Below, piece by piece: positions 52,648 to 61,381 of a stretch of DNA of 64,000 nucleotides. Where the stretch lies: NCBI RefSeq assembly GCF_028682455.1, contig NZ_JANHLD010000003.1, forward strand, positions 1,261,176 through 1,325,175, in the 5' to 3' direction. A program made the translations under genes and the position numbers. The notes below the pieces were generated by a model that saw nothing but the letters and a program-made list of their open reading frames with translations, had not been told where the DNA came from and did no database searches. The stretch's first letter is position 1. Each line of letters opens with the position of its first letter. The stretch is from Pseudomonas putida (lineage in GTDB: Bacteria; Pseudomonadota; Gammaproteobacteria; Pseudomonadales; Pseudomonadaceae).

Positions 52648-52845
52648 ATGTTCAACGATCTCGGTCGACTGGGTAAGTACCTGGGGCAGGCAGCCCGCCT
52701 GATGGTCGGCATGCCCGACTACGACAACTACGTCGAGCATATGCAGACCAAGCACCCGGACAAGCCAGTGATGAGCTACGAGGCGTTCTTCCGCGAACGC
52801 CAGGAAGCCCGTTACGGCGGCAAGGGTGGACCCAAGTGCTGTTGA
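52648..52845 (+). CDS. ybdD: YbdD/YjiX family small protein
   Basis: 65-residue protein with the family core GKYLGQAARLMVGMPDYDNY then VEHMQTKHPDKPVMSYEAFF and a C-terminal GGKGGPKCC. It is always found beside CstA-type transporters, function unclear, possibly modulating the transporter. ATG 52648 lies 18 bp after the cstA stop and follows CGAGGAATGCA; a GTG three bases earlier is also possible. Confidence 0.9.
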   Translation: MFNDLGRLGKYLGQAARLMVGMPDYDNYVEHMQTKHPDKPVMSYEAFFRERQEARYGGKGGPKCC

Positions 52846-52871
52846 ACCACAGTCACTGACGGCGCTAGAAC

Positions 52872-52902
52872 CTGTGGGAGCCCGGCTTGCCGAGCTCCCA
52901 CA
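52872..52902. repeat. REP-like hairpin between ybdD and yjiA
   Basis: CTGTGGGAG and GCTCCCACAG arms around CCCGGCTTGCCGA; similar to single REP units and inside an otherwise compact operon. Confidence 0.6.
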
Positions 52903-52930
52903 GTCATTTTCAGTTCAGGAGATTTTCCGT

Positions 52931-53899
52931 TTGCACGCGCCCATACCCGTAACAGTACTCAGCGGTTTTCTGGGGGCCGGCAAGACCACCTTGCTGCGCC
53001 ATCTGCTCAAGGCCGAGCACGGCCTGAAGATCGCCGTGATCGAGAACGAATTCAGCGACGCCGGTATCGACACCCAATTACTGGGCGACGAACCGGTGCA
53101 GGTCATGACCCTGGCCAACGGTTGCGTCTGCTGCAGCATCCACACCGACCTGACCAAGGCGCTGGTGCTGTTGCTCGAACGCCTGGACAGCGGCGAGATC
53201 GCCTTCGACCGGCTGGTCATCGAATGCACCGGCCTGGCCGATCCTGCGCCGGTGGCGCAGACCTTTTTCATCGACGAGGAACTGCGTGATCGCTACATCC
53301 TCGACGGCATCATTACCCTGGTCGATGCCGCCCATGCCGAGCAGCACTTGACCCAGGCCATCGCCCAGGCACAGGTGGGCTTTGCCGACCGCCTGCTGGT
53401 GAGCAAGACCGACCTGGTCGATGCCCACAGTTTCCAGGCGTTGAGCGAGCGCCTGGGGCGCATCAACCGCCGGGCACCGATCCGGGTGGTGGAGCACGGT
53501 CGCATCGATCTGGCCGAGCTGCTGGACGTGCGCGGTTTCAACCTCAACGCGGACCTGGGCGGGGGCTTGAGCCTGCGTCCGGTGTTGCAGCCTGCGACCC
53601 CGGATCGTATCTCCAGCCTGGTGCTGCGCACCGACAAGCCGCTGGACATCGACCAGCTCAGCGACTTCATGAACCAGCTGCTGGAAGATCACGGCAAGCA
53701 ACTGCTGCGCTACAAGGGCGTGCTCAACATTGCCGGCGAGGATCGACGCCTGGTGTTCCAGGGGGTTCTCAAACTCTACGGTTTCGACTGGGACACCGAG
53801 TGGGCGCAAGGGGAGGCGCGCGAGAGTGTGATGGTGTTCATTGCCGATGACTTGCCGCAAGAGAAGATCCGCGCAGGCTTCGGGGCCCTGACCCTGTAG
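52931..53899 (+). CDS. yjiA: YjiA/CobW-family GTPase, putative metal chaperone
   Basis: 322-residue G3E GTPase. P-loop GFLGAGKT at residues 12-19, the metal motif CVCC at 65-68, SKTDL as the guanine-specificity motif and a C-terminal CobW_C domain. In E. coli YjiA binds Zn and is encoded next to yjiX and btsT, the arrangement repeated here. The start is a TTG at 52931 preceded by CAGGAG (MHAPIPVTVLSGFLG), since an in-frame extension upstream has no family match. A REP-like hairpin separates it from ybdD. Confidence 0.88.
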   Translation: MHAPIPVTVLSGFLGAGKTTLLRHLLKAEHGLKIAVIENEFSDAGIDTQLLGDEPVQVMTLANGCVCCSIHTDLTKALVLLLERLDSGEIAFDRLVIECTGLADPAPVAQTFFIDEELRDRYILDGIITLVDAAHAEQHLTQAIAQAQVGFADRLLVSKTDLVDAHSFQALSERLGRINRRAPIRVVEHGRIDLAELLDVRGFNLNADLGGGLSLRPVLQPATPDRISSLVLRTDKPLDIDQLSDFMNQLLEDHGKQLLRYKGVLNIAGEDRRLVFQGVLKLYGFDWDTEWAQGEARESVMVFIADDLPQEKIRAGFGALTL

Positions 53900-53911
53900 A
53901 ACAGCGAGCAC

Positions 53912-53942
53912 AAAAAAGCCCGGCTCAAGAGCCGGGCTTTTT
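53912..53942. terminator. bidirectional terminator between yjiA and glyA
   Basis: AAAAAAGCCCGGCTC and GAGCCGGGCTTTTTT stem with A and T tracts on both sides, serving the convergent yjiA and glyA genes. Confidence 0.9.
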
Positions 53943-53958
53943 CACATCAGGCTTGCGA

Positions 53959-55212
53959 TCAGTTGCCGTAGACCGGCAGCTTGGCGCAGATGGCCTTGAC
54001 CTTCTCACGAACGGCGTCGATCACCGCTTCGTTGTTCAGGTCGGCGAGGATGTCGCAGATCCAGCCGGCCAGTTCCTTGCACTCTGCTTCCTTGAAGCCG
54101 CGAGTGGTCACAGCCGGGGTGCCGAAGCGCAGGCCGGAGGTGACGAACGGGGAGCGTGGGTCGTTGGGAACCGAGTTCTTGTTGACGGTGATGAAGGCGC
54201 GACCCAGGGCGGCGTCGGCGTCTTTACCGGAGATTTCCTGCTTGATCAGCGACAGCAGGAACAGGTGGTTCTGAGTACCGCCGGACACCACGTCGAAACC
54301 GCGCTCGATGAACACGCCGGCCATTGCCTGGGCGTTCTTCACGACTTGCTGCTGGTATGCCTTGAACTCAGGCTGCAGTGCTTCCTTGAAGCAGATGGCC
54401 TTGGCGGCGATCACGTGCTCCAGCGGGCCGCCCTGGGCGCCTGGGAAAACAGCGGAGTTCAGCTTCTTCTCGATGTCGGCGTTGGCGCGAGCCAGGATCA
54501 GGCCGCCACGTGGACCGCGCAGGGTCTTGTGGGTAGTGGTGGTCACCACGTCGGCGAATGGAACCGGGTTCGGGTAGACACCTGCAGCGACCAGGCCGGC
54601 AACGTGGGCCATGTCGACGAACAGGTAGGCGCCAACCTTGTCGGCGATTTCACGGAAGCGTGGGAAGTCCAGGATCTGCGAGTAGGCAGAGAAACCGGCA
54701 ACGATCATCTTTGGCTTGTGCTCGACAGCCAGACGCTCGACTTCGTCGTAGTCGATCAGGCCGTTGGCGTCGATACCGTACTGGACAGCGTTGTACAGTT
54801 TGCCCGACGAGCTGACGTTGGCACCGTGGGTCAGGTGACCACCGTGGGCCAGGCTCATGCCCAGGATGGTGTCGCCTGCCGACAGCAGGGCCAGGTAGAC
54901 AGCGGCGTTGGCCTGGGAACCGGCGTGCGGCTGGACGTTGGCGTAGTCGGCGCCGAACAGTTCCTTGGCACGGTCGATGGCCAGTTGCTCGACCACGTCG
55001 ACGTATTCGCAACCGCCGTAGTAGCGCTTGCCTGGGTAACCTTCGGCGTATTTGTTGGTCAGAACCGAGCCCTGGGCTTCCATGACAGCCGGGCTGGTGT
55101 AGTTTTCCGAAGCGATCAGCTCGATGTGCTCTTCCTGGCGCTGAGCTTCTTGCTCCATGGCGGCAAAGAGATCGGCGTCGTACTTGGCAATGGTCAAATC
55201 ACGGCTGAACAT
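53959..55212 (-). CDS. glyA: serine hydroxymethyltransferase
   Basis: 417-residue PLP enzyme interconverting serine and glycine with tetrahydrofolate. The PLP lysine is Lys229 in TTTTHKTLRGPRGG; other signatures are ELIASENYTSPAVMEAQGS, YANVQPHAGSQANAAVY and VDMAHVAGLVAAG. ATG 55212 gives the family start MFSRDLTIAKYDADLF. It is upstream of morA on the same strand order seen in other pseudomonads (glyA next to morA). Confidence 0.97.
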   Translation of the reverse strand: MFSRDLTIAKYDADLFAAMEQEAQRQEEHIELIASENYTSPAVMEAQGSVLTNKYAEGYPGKRYYGGCEYVDVVEQLAIDRAKELFGADYANVQPHAGSQANAAVYLALLSAGDTILGMSLAHGGHLTHGANVSSSGKLYNAVQYGIDANGLIDYDEVERLAVEHKPKMIVAGFSAYSQILDFPRFREIADKVGAYLFVDMAHVAGLVAAGVYPNPVPFADVVTTTTHKTLRGPRGGLILARANADIEKKLNSAVFPGAQGGPLEHVIAAKAICFKEALQPEFKAYQQQVVKNAQAMAGVFIERGFDVVSGGTQNHLFLLSLIKQEISGKDADAALGRAFITVNKNSVPNDPRSPFVTSGLRFGTPAVTTRGFKEAECKELAGWICDILADLNNEAVIDAVREKVKAICAKLPVYGN

Positions 55213-55390
55213 GGCGGTCCTCAAGGATCGTGCTGAAATAGGCGGGCATTCTACCCCATCAGAAATTGTCTGGCATATGAAAGGGCATCATGTCGCAGAC
55301 AAATGGGGCTCATGAGCGACAAGCTGCAAGTTTCAAGAGGCAAGCGGGGCGTGAATTGTTGTTTTACCCGATGCCGGTTGCTTGCCTTTG

Positions 55391-58300
55391 CTACTCGAAC
55401 ATGAACAGCGTTTCGTTGCTGAACTGGGCCTCGAACTGGTTCGCTGGCATGGGCCGTCCAAACAGGTAGCCCTGCACTTCGTCGCAGCCGTGCTCACGCA
55501 GGAACTCCAACTGCTCGTGTGTCTCCACACCCTCGGCGATCACCGCCAGGTTCAGGCTGTGGGCCATGGCAATGATGGCCCGGGCTATCTGGGCGTCCTG
55601 TTCGCCTTCGGGCAGGCCGTCGACGAAGGTGCGGTCGATCTTCAGTACGTCGATGGGGAACTGCTTGAGGTAGTTGAGCGACGAGTAGCCGGTGCCGAAG
55701 TCGTCGACCGCGATGCTCAGGCCCAGGTTCTTGAGACTGTCGAGAATCACCATTGCCTCGTCGACCTCGCGCATCAGGATACTTTCGGTCAGCTCCAGCT
55801 CCAGGCAAGCCGGCGGCAGGCCGGTGTCCTTGAGGATGGTGGCGATCCGCGTGCCAAGCTGGCCGTCGGAGAATTGCCGGGCGGAGATGTTCACCGACAC
55901 CTTGGGCACACGCACCTTGTCCTGATGCCAGGCCTTGAGCTGGCGGCAGGCTTCCTTGAGTACCCAGTCACCGACATCCACCACCAGGCCCAACTCTTCG
56001 ATCACCGGGATGAAGTCGCCCGGCGGCACCAGCCCGCGACGCGGATGGCGCCAGCGCAGCAGGGCCTCGGCCCCGGTAAGGCGCTTGCCGTCGCCGCTGA
56101 ACTGCGGCTGGTAATAAAGAATGAACTCGTTCTGTTCCAGTGCATGGCGCAAGTCGCTTTCCAGCTCCAGGCGTTCCAGGGCACTGGCGTTCATGTCGGC
56201 CTGGTAGAACTGGAAGTTGTTCTTGCCGCGCTCCTTGGCGTGGTACATGGCCGTGTCGGCGTTCTTCATCAACTGGCTGAGCTCGCTGCCGTCCTGCGGG
56301 CTCAGTGCGATGCCGATACTGGCGGTGACGAAGAACTCGCGGTTTTCCAGCACGAACGGCCGTACCAGGCTGGCGAGAATCTGCTCGGCCACATGGATGG
56401 CGCGATTGAGTGCCATCTCGCGGGAGGCACGTGGTTGCAGCAGTAACGTGAACTCGTCACCACCCATGCGTGCCACGGTGTCGTCATCGTCGACGCAGTC
56501 GAGCAGGCGCTCGGCCATGTCCTTGAGCATGCGATCGCCGGCGGCATGGCCGAGGGAGTCGTTGATCGGCTTGAAGCGGTCCAGATCCAGGAACATCAGC
56601 ACCACCCAGGCCTTCTGCCGATCGGCCTGTTGCAGGGCCGTGTGCAGGCGGTCCTGGAACAGGGTGCGGTTGGGCAGGTGGGTCAGGGCGTCGTAGTAGG
56701 CCAGGCGGTGGATACGCTGTTCGCTGGCCTTGCGCTCGCTGATGTCGGTAAAGAAGCACACGTAGCTGGCCAGGTCGCCTTCATCGTCGAGCACCGCGGT
56801 AATGCCGACCCAGGCCGGGTAGTGCTCGCCGCTGCGGCGCTTGAGCCACACTTCACCTTCCCAGGTACCGCGCTGGTTGAGTTGCTTGAGCACGTAGCGC
56901 AGGTGCGCTTCCTGGTGTTCATCGACGGTCAGCATGCCTGGCAACTGGTCGAGGACATCGGCCACGGCATGGCCGCTGACCCGGCTGAACGCTTCGTTGG
57001 CCTGGACGATGTAGCCGGCGGGGTCGGTGATCAGGATCGCCGAGGTCGAATGCTCGAATACCGTGGCCGCCATGCGCAGGTCTTTCTCGGCCCGGCGTTG
57101 CTGGCTGATATCACGGCCCACGCCGAGGATGCCTTCGAAGCGCTCCTGGTCGTCCCATACCAGCACCAGGCGCAGTTCTATGGGGATCTTGCGGCCATCG
57201 GCGCGCAGGCAGTCGAACAGGAACAGCTGGGTCGGCAATTGGGTGCGCAGCTGTTCGAGCTGCGCGGGGTCGCCCAGGGCGCGGTTGACCCGTTCGACCA
57301 GGCTGTAGATGCCGGTCAGTTGCGCTGGGTTGGCGATGGTGGACTGCCAGCCGTTGTCGAAGATCCACTGCACGTCATAGCCAAGCACCGCGTGCACCGA
57401 CGGACTGACATAGTTGAGCTGAAGCTGGTTGTCGGTGGAGAAGATCACGTCGCTGATGCTTTCGGCCAGCATGCGGTAGCGCTGCTCGCTGTCGCGCAGC
57501 GACTCGCTGGCCTCGATCTGGTCGGTGACGTCCTTGCCCACGCCAATGATACGGGTGACCCGGCCTGCGCTGTTACGGGTCAGTGCCTGTTCGCGAATGT
57601 CGAAACGCCGCCAGCTGCGATCGCGATGGAGGAAGCGCAACTGGCAGTGCAGTTGCTGGGCATAGCCGGAGTCGCGTTGCTGCTGGCGCATCTGCAGGTA
57701 AAGCTGGGCATCGTCGGTGTGCAGCAGGCGCTCCCAGAAATGCTCGCCCAGCTGCGCCAGCTCGGTACGGTCGTAGCCCAGGGTCTGGCCCAGGTTGCGG
57801 TTGCTGAAAATCATCCGCTGGCTGTCGATGTCCTGCACATAGAGTTGATCAGGAACGGTCCGCACCACATCCGACCAGAAGCTTTCGCGCTCCAGCAGCG
57901 ACAGCTCGACCTGCTTGCGACTGGTGATGTCGCTGATGCTGAGGATCACGGCCTGGTAATCGCGGCGGTCTTCGGGAAAACGTACCATCAGCCACAGGTG
58001 CACCACCTGGCCATTGTCCAGTGGCAGGCGCACTTCCAGTTCCAGCTGTCGCTGTTTGTCGAGCACCGCTTCGAGCAGTTGCAGGCCGATGCCATCGGCC
58101 CCGTCCTCGGCGCCTTCGATCAAGCGTTGCCAGGCGCCATTGCTGCATTGCACACCGAGCAATTGCAGGGCCACCTGGTTCACTTCGGTGACTTTCAACT
58201 CCTGCAGCAGCGCACGGCGCAGCGACAGGTCGAAGCCCAGGCGCTGGGCAAGGGCCTGGCGGCTGGGCAGGCGGTGGCGCTCCAGCATCCCGGGCAAACC

Positions 58301-59218
58301 GGAGAGGTCGAGCACGCAAAGGGCCACCCCGGTGCCTTCGAAAATGTCGTGATAGCGCCGACGGCTTTCCTGCAGCATGCGGTGGCGCCGACGCATGTTG
58401 ACCAGCGCCAGCAACGGGATCAGAGCGCAGAACAGGCCCAGTACGCATTTGCCGATCAGTGCCGGCAGCAGTGCCTGGCGGGCGAGCCCCGCATCGAACA
58501 GGCCACGCAGTTGCCAGGTACTGTTGTCGAGGAATGCCAGCATCACGCTTTGCAGCGGCTCGTCACTGCCGGGCATTGGCGGGTGACGGTTGATGATGGT
58601 GCCGGTGCGGCTGTTTTCCAGCAGCCACAGCGGATGATTGGGCCGGTCCAGGTGCGAGGTCAGGTCGTTGTAGTACGTCGCGTCCAGGCGCAGCAGCCAG
58701 TACCCCCGCGCCTCGCCGGGCTGGCGAAGCAGCAGGTAGATGAGCCGGTTGTCCGCGCTATTGCTGTAGTAGTAAGGGCGCCCCTGGCTCAGCTGCAGCA
58801 GGGTTCGCAGTGTGCCGAGGTCGGGAGTGTCGCCAAGGCTGTCGGCGAGCACGGTATCGTTTGCGTCGATCCAGGCGAGGCTTTGCAACGCGGGCAATTG
58901 GCTCTGCAGGTGCGTGAGCGTCCCGGGCACTTGTTCTGCGCCAATCGACGAGCGGTAGGGCTGCACCAGGTTCAGGGCCTGCTGGGCCTTGAGCGACATG
59001 TTCAGGGACAGGTGGTCGGCAAGCTCGGCGCTGGCATCCAGGCTTTGCTGGTACTGGTCGGCCTGGGTATGACGGTACTGGTCGACCAGCTGCCATAGCA
59101 GCAGGCCAAGTAGCAGGAATACCAGCAGGGCCAGGGCGCTCTTCAAGGAACCGCGCAATGGAGAGCCGGACGCGCTGGACGGTGTGCGCAAGGATGTCGG
59201 CTGATTGAGATTGGTCAA
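55391..59218 (-). CDS. morA: MorA, membrane sensor with diguanylate cyclase and phosphodiesterase domains
   Basis: 1275-residue inner-membrane c-di-GMP enzyme that controls flagella and biofilm timing in pseudomonads. An N-terminal helix (residues about 30-50) and a second at about 245-270 bracket a periplasmic sensor; then several PAS/PAC segments. GGDEF is intact at residues 919-923 (ARMGGDEFTLLLQP) with no RxxD inhibitory site (DDDD at that position), and EAL at 1051-1053 (GAEALLRWRHP) with VDDFGTGYSSLNYLKQFPID intact. Both activities are possible. The start is a TTG at 59218; no ATG lies upstream in frame before a stop. It follows glyA as in P. aeruginosa PA4601-PA4602. Confidence 0.92.
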   Translation of the reverse strand: MTNLNQPTSLRTPSSASGSPLRGSLKSALALLVFLLLGLLLWQLVDQYRHTQADQYQQSLDASAELADHLSLNMSLKAQQALNLVQPYRSSIGAEQVPGTLTHLQSQLPALQSLAWIDANDTVLADSLGDTPDLGTLRTLLQLSQGRPYYYSNSADNRLIYLLLRQPGEARGYWLLRLDATYYNDLTSHLDRPNHPLWLLENSRTGTIINRHPPMPGSDEPLQSVMLAFLDNSTWQLRGLFDAGLARQALLPALIGKCVLGLFCALIPLLALVNMRRRHRMLQESRRRYHDIFEGTGVALCVLDLSGLPGMLERHRLPSRQALAQRLGFDLSLRRALLQELKVTEVNQVALQLLGVQCSNGAWQRLIEGAEDGADGIGLQLLEAVLDKQRQLELEVRLPLDNGQVVHLWLMVRFPEDRRDYQAVILSISDITSRKQVELSLLERESFWSDVVRTVPDQLYVQDIDSQRMIFSNRNLGQTLGYDRTELAQLGEHFWERLLHTDDAQLYLQMRQQQRDSGYAQQLHCQLRFLHRDRSWRRFDIREQALTRNSAGRVTRIIGVGKDVTDQIEASESLRDSEQRYRMLAESISDVIFSTDNQLQLNYVSPSVHAVLGYDVQWIFDNGWQSTIANPAQLTGIYSLVERVNRALGDPAQLEQLRTQLPTQLFLFDCLRADGRKIPIELRLVLVWDDQERFEGILGVGRDISQQRRAEKDLRMAATVFEHSTSAILITDPAGYIVQANEAFSRVSGHAVADVLDQLPGMLTVDEHQEAHLRYVLKQLNQRGTWEGEVWLKRRSGEHYPAWVGITAVLDDEGDLASYVCFFTDISERKASEQRIHRLAYYDALTHLPNRTLFQDRLHTALQQADRQKAWVVLMFLDLDRFKPINDSLGHAAGDRMLKDMAERLLDCVDDDDTVARMGGDEFTLLLQPRASREMALNRAIHVAEQILASLVRPFVLENREFFVTASIGIALSPQDGSELSQLMKNADTAMYHAKERGKNNFQFYQADMNASALERLELESDLRHALEQNEFILYYQPQFSGDGKRLTGAEALLRWRHPRRGLVPPGDFIPVIEELGLVVDVGDWVLKEACRQLKAWHQDKVRVPKVSVNISARQFSDGQLGTRIATILKDTGLPPACLELELTESILMREVDEAMVILDSLKNLGLSIAVDDFGTGYSSLNYLKQFPIDVLKIDRTFVDGLPEGEQDAQIARAIIAMAHSLNLAVIAEGVETHEQLEFLREHGCDEVQGYLFGRPMPANQFEAQFSNETLFMFE

Positions 59219-59485
59219 ACGATGATCCTGCGGTATGGCTGGATGGCAGGTTTAGAGCTGCTGGGGGGCAAGCACCGCGGTCCTGGCGGCTACTCCGGTT
59301 TCGCACTATAAGCCCGACGCCCGAAGGGCGGTTAGCATGCCCGCAAACGTGGCAAAGTGCCAGCCCTGTTCGTCGGCGGTTTGCCCAACCAGGCGCATTA
59401 CGGTAGCTTTGGCCCTTTCCTGGGGGCCGCGGCTCCCTTCATCTGTTTCGCGCTCATTTTTTCGTCTCTGACGCTAGGTTTTTCC
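59219..59485. promoter_or_regulatory. divergent region between morA and ettA
   Basis: 267 bp without a gene. In-frame readings upstream of ettA start at 59357 but lack family matches. No clear operator seen. Confidence 0.4.
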
Positions 59486-61150
59486 ATGGCTCAATACGTC
59501 TTTACCATGCATCGGCTGGGCAAAGTTGTCCCTCCGAAGCGGGAAATCTTGAAGAACATCTCCCTGTCGTTTTTCCCAGGCGCCAAGATCGGCGTGCTCG
59601 GCCTGAACGGCTCGGGTAAATCCACCCTGCTCAAAATCATGGCCGGTGTCGACAAAGAGTTCGACGGCGAAGCCCGCCCTATGCCAGACCTGAACATCGG
59701 CTACCTGCCGCAGGAACCGCAACTGGACCCAACCAAGACCGTACGTGAAGTGGTCGAGGAAGCGGTCAGCGTGATCAAGGATGCCCAGGCCCGCCTGGAC
59801 GAGGTCTACGCGGCCTATGCCGAACCCGATGCCGACTTCGACAAGCTGGCTGCCGAACAGGCCAAGCTCGAAGCCATCCTGCAGGCCAGCGACGGCCACA
59901 ACCTGGAACGCCAGCTGGAAGTGGCGGCCGACGCCCTGCGCCTGCCGGCCTGGGATGCCAAGGTCGAACACCTGTCCGGCGGTGAAAAGCGCCGTGTGGC
60001 CCTGTGCCGCCTGTTGCTGTCGGCCCCCGACATGCTGCTGCTCGACGAACCGACCAACCACCTGGACGCCGACTCCGTCGCCTGGCTGGAACACTTCCTC
60101 CACGACTTCCCGGGCACCGTGGTCGCGATTACCCACGACCGTTACTTCCTGGACAACGTTGCTGGCTGGATCCTCGAACTCGACCGCGGCGCCGGTATTC
60201 CATACGAAGGCAACTATTCGGGCTGGCTGGAAGCCAAGTCCGATCGTCTGGCCCAGGAATCCAAGCAGCAGTCGGCCCATGAAAAGGCCATGAAGGAAGA
60301 ACTGGAGTGGGTGCGCAAAGGCGCCAAGGCTCGTCAGTCCAAGTCCAAGGCGCGTCTGCAACGCTTCGAAGAAATGCAGTCGCAGGAATTCCAGAAGCGC
60401 AGCGAAACCAACGAGATCTACATCCCGGCCGGCCCTCGCCTGGGGGACAAGGTCATCGAGTTCAAGAACGTCACCAAGGGCTATGGCGATCGCGTGCTGA
60501 TCGACAACCTGTCGTTCAGCATGCCCAAGGGCGCCATTGTCGGTGTGATCGGTGGTAACGGTGCCGGTAAGTCGACCCTGTTCCGCATGCTCATGGGCAA
60601 GGAGCAGCCAGACTCGGGCACCATCGAAATCGGTGAAACCGTACAACTGGCGTGCGTCGACCAGAGCCGCGAGGACCTGGACGGCAACAAGACCGTGTTC
60701 CAGCAGATCTCCGACGGCTCCGACCAGCTGCGTATCGGCACCTACGAGATTCCATCGCGGACCTACGTGGGGCGCTTCAACTTCAAGGGCGGCGACCAGC
60801 AGAAGTTCGTCAAGGACCTCTCCGGTGGTGAGCGTGGCCGTCTGCACCTGGCCCTGACCCTCAAGGAAGGCGCCAACGTCCTGCTGCTCGACGAACCGTC
60901 CAACGACCTGGACGTCGAAACCCTGCGTTCGCTGGAGGAAGCCCTGCTGGACTTCCCGGGCGCCGCCATCGTGATCTCTCACGATCGTTGGTTCCTTGAC
61001 CGTGTGGCCACCCACATCCTGGCTTACGAAGACGACTCGCAAGCGGTGTTCTTCGAAGGCAACTACACCGAGTACGAAGCCGACCGCAAGAAGCGTCTCG
61101 GCGAAGCTGCCGCCCAGCCGCACCGGGTACGGCACAAAAAACTGGCATAA
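59486..61150 (+). CDS. ettA: EttA, energy-dependent translational throttle (ABC-F)
   Basis: 554-residue ABC-F protein with two ATPase domains that gates ribosome elongation under low energy. Walker A motifs GLNGSGKST and GGNGAGKST, signature LSGGE in each half, and the linker arm between them with KSKARLQRFEEMQSQEFQKR. It acts at the E site and is not a transporter. ATG 59486 (MAQYVFTMHRLGKVVPPKR) is the family start. A terminator follows. Confidence 0.96.
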   Translation: MAQYVFTMHRLGKVVPPKREILKNISLSFFPGAKIGVLGLNGSGKSTLLKIMAGVDKEFDGEARPMPDLNIGYLPQEPQLDPTKTVREVVEEAVSVIKDAQARLDEVYAAYAEPDADFDKLAAEQAKLEAILQASDGHNLERQLEVAADALRLPAWDAKVEHLSGGEKRRVALCRLLLSAPDMLLLDEPTNHLDADSVAWLEHFLHDFPGTVVAITHDRYFLDNVAGWILELDRGAGIPYEGNYSGWLEAKSDRLAQESKQQSAHEKAMKEELEWVRKGAKARQSKSKARLQRFEEMQSQEFQKRSETNEIYIPAGPRLGDKVIEFKNVTKGYGDRVLIDNLSFSMPKGAIVGVIGGNGAGKSTLFRMLMGKEQPDSGTIEIGETVQLACVDQSREDLDGNKTVFQQISDGSDQLRIGTYEIPSRTYVGRFNFKGGDQQKFVKDLSGGERGRLHLALTLKEGANVLLLDEPSNDLDVETLRSLEEALLDFPGAAIVISHDRWFLDRVATHILAYEDDSQAVFFEGNYTEYEADRKKRLGEAAAQPHRVRHKKLA

Positions 61151-61167
61151 CCTTCACGGGTTTGCAC

Positions 61168-61194
61168 AAAAACGGGGCCTTCGGGCCCCGTTTT
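61168..61194 (+). terminator. Rho-independent terminator after ettA
   Basis: AAAACGGGGCC and GGCCCCGTTTT with a TTCG loop, 18 bp after the ettA stop. Confidence 0.9.
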
Positions 61195-61253
61195 CTATTG
61201 CCAGCTACTCGCCTCCCTTGCCCCGTAGCAGCGGGCCTGGCTCGCGATCAAAC

Positions 61254-61269
61254 TGTATACACTTATACA
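61254..61269. promoter_or_regulatory. inverted repeat upstream of gdhA
   Basis: TGTATA-CACT-TATACA perfect arms, 113-128 bp before the gdhA ATG. Resembles GntR/HutC-type sites; spacing does not fit LexA. Confidence 0.45.
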
Positions 61270-61381
61270 AACGCACCATTTAATTTCATAAAAACGACAT
61301 GTCGCCCTGTTGCGGTGCGAGTGGTTCTTGGTAAAGTCCTGAAAAAACTAATAAGTCCCACTCTATCTGGTGAAATGTCTC

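Noticed and set aside
50584..52755. 723-codon open frame on the minus strand opposite cstA
   Set aside because: Same reason: composition-driven shadow with His/Gln/Arg-rich low-complexity translation and no motif.
56546..59098. 850-codon open frame on the plus strand opposite morA
   Set aside because: Antisense shadow of morA; the minus frame has PAS, GGDEF and EAL motifs.
59474..61135. Open frame of 553 codons on the minus strand opposite ettA
   Set aside because: It is the antisense shadow of a long G+C-rich gene; the plus frame carries all ABC-F motifs.
61253..61270. LexA box before gdhA (CTGTATA...TATACA)
   Set aside because: The spacer between arms is four bases instead of two and the final CAG is CAA.
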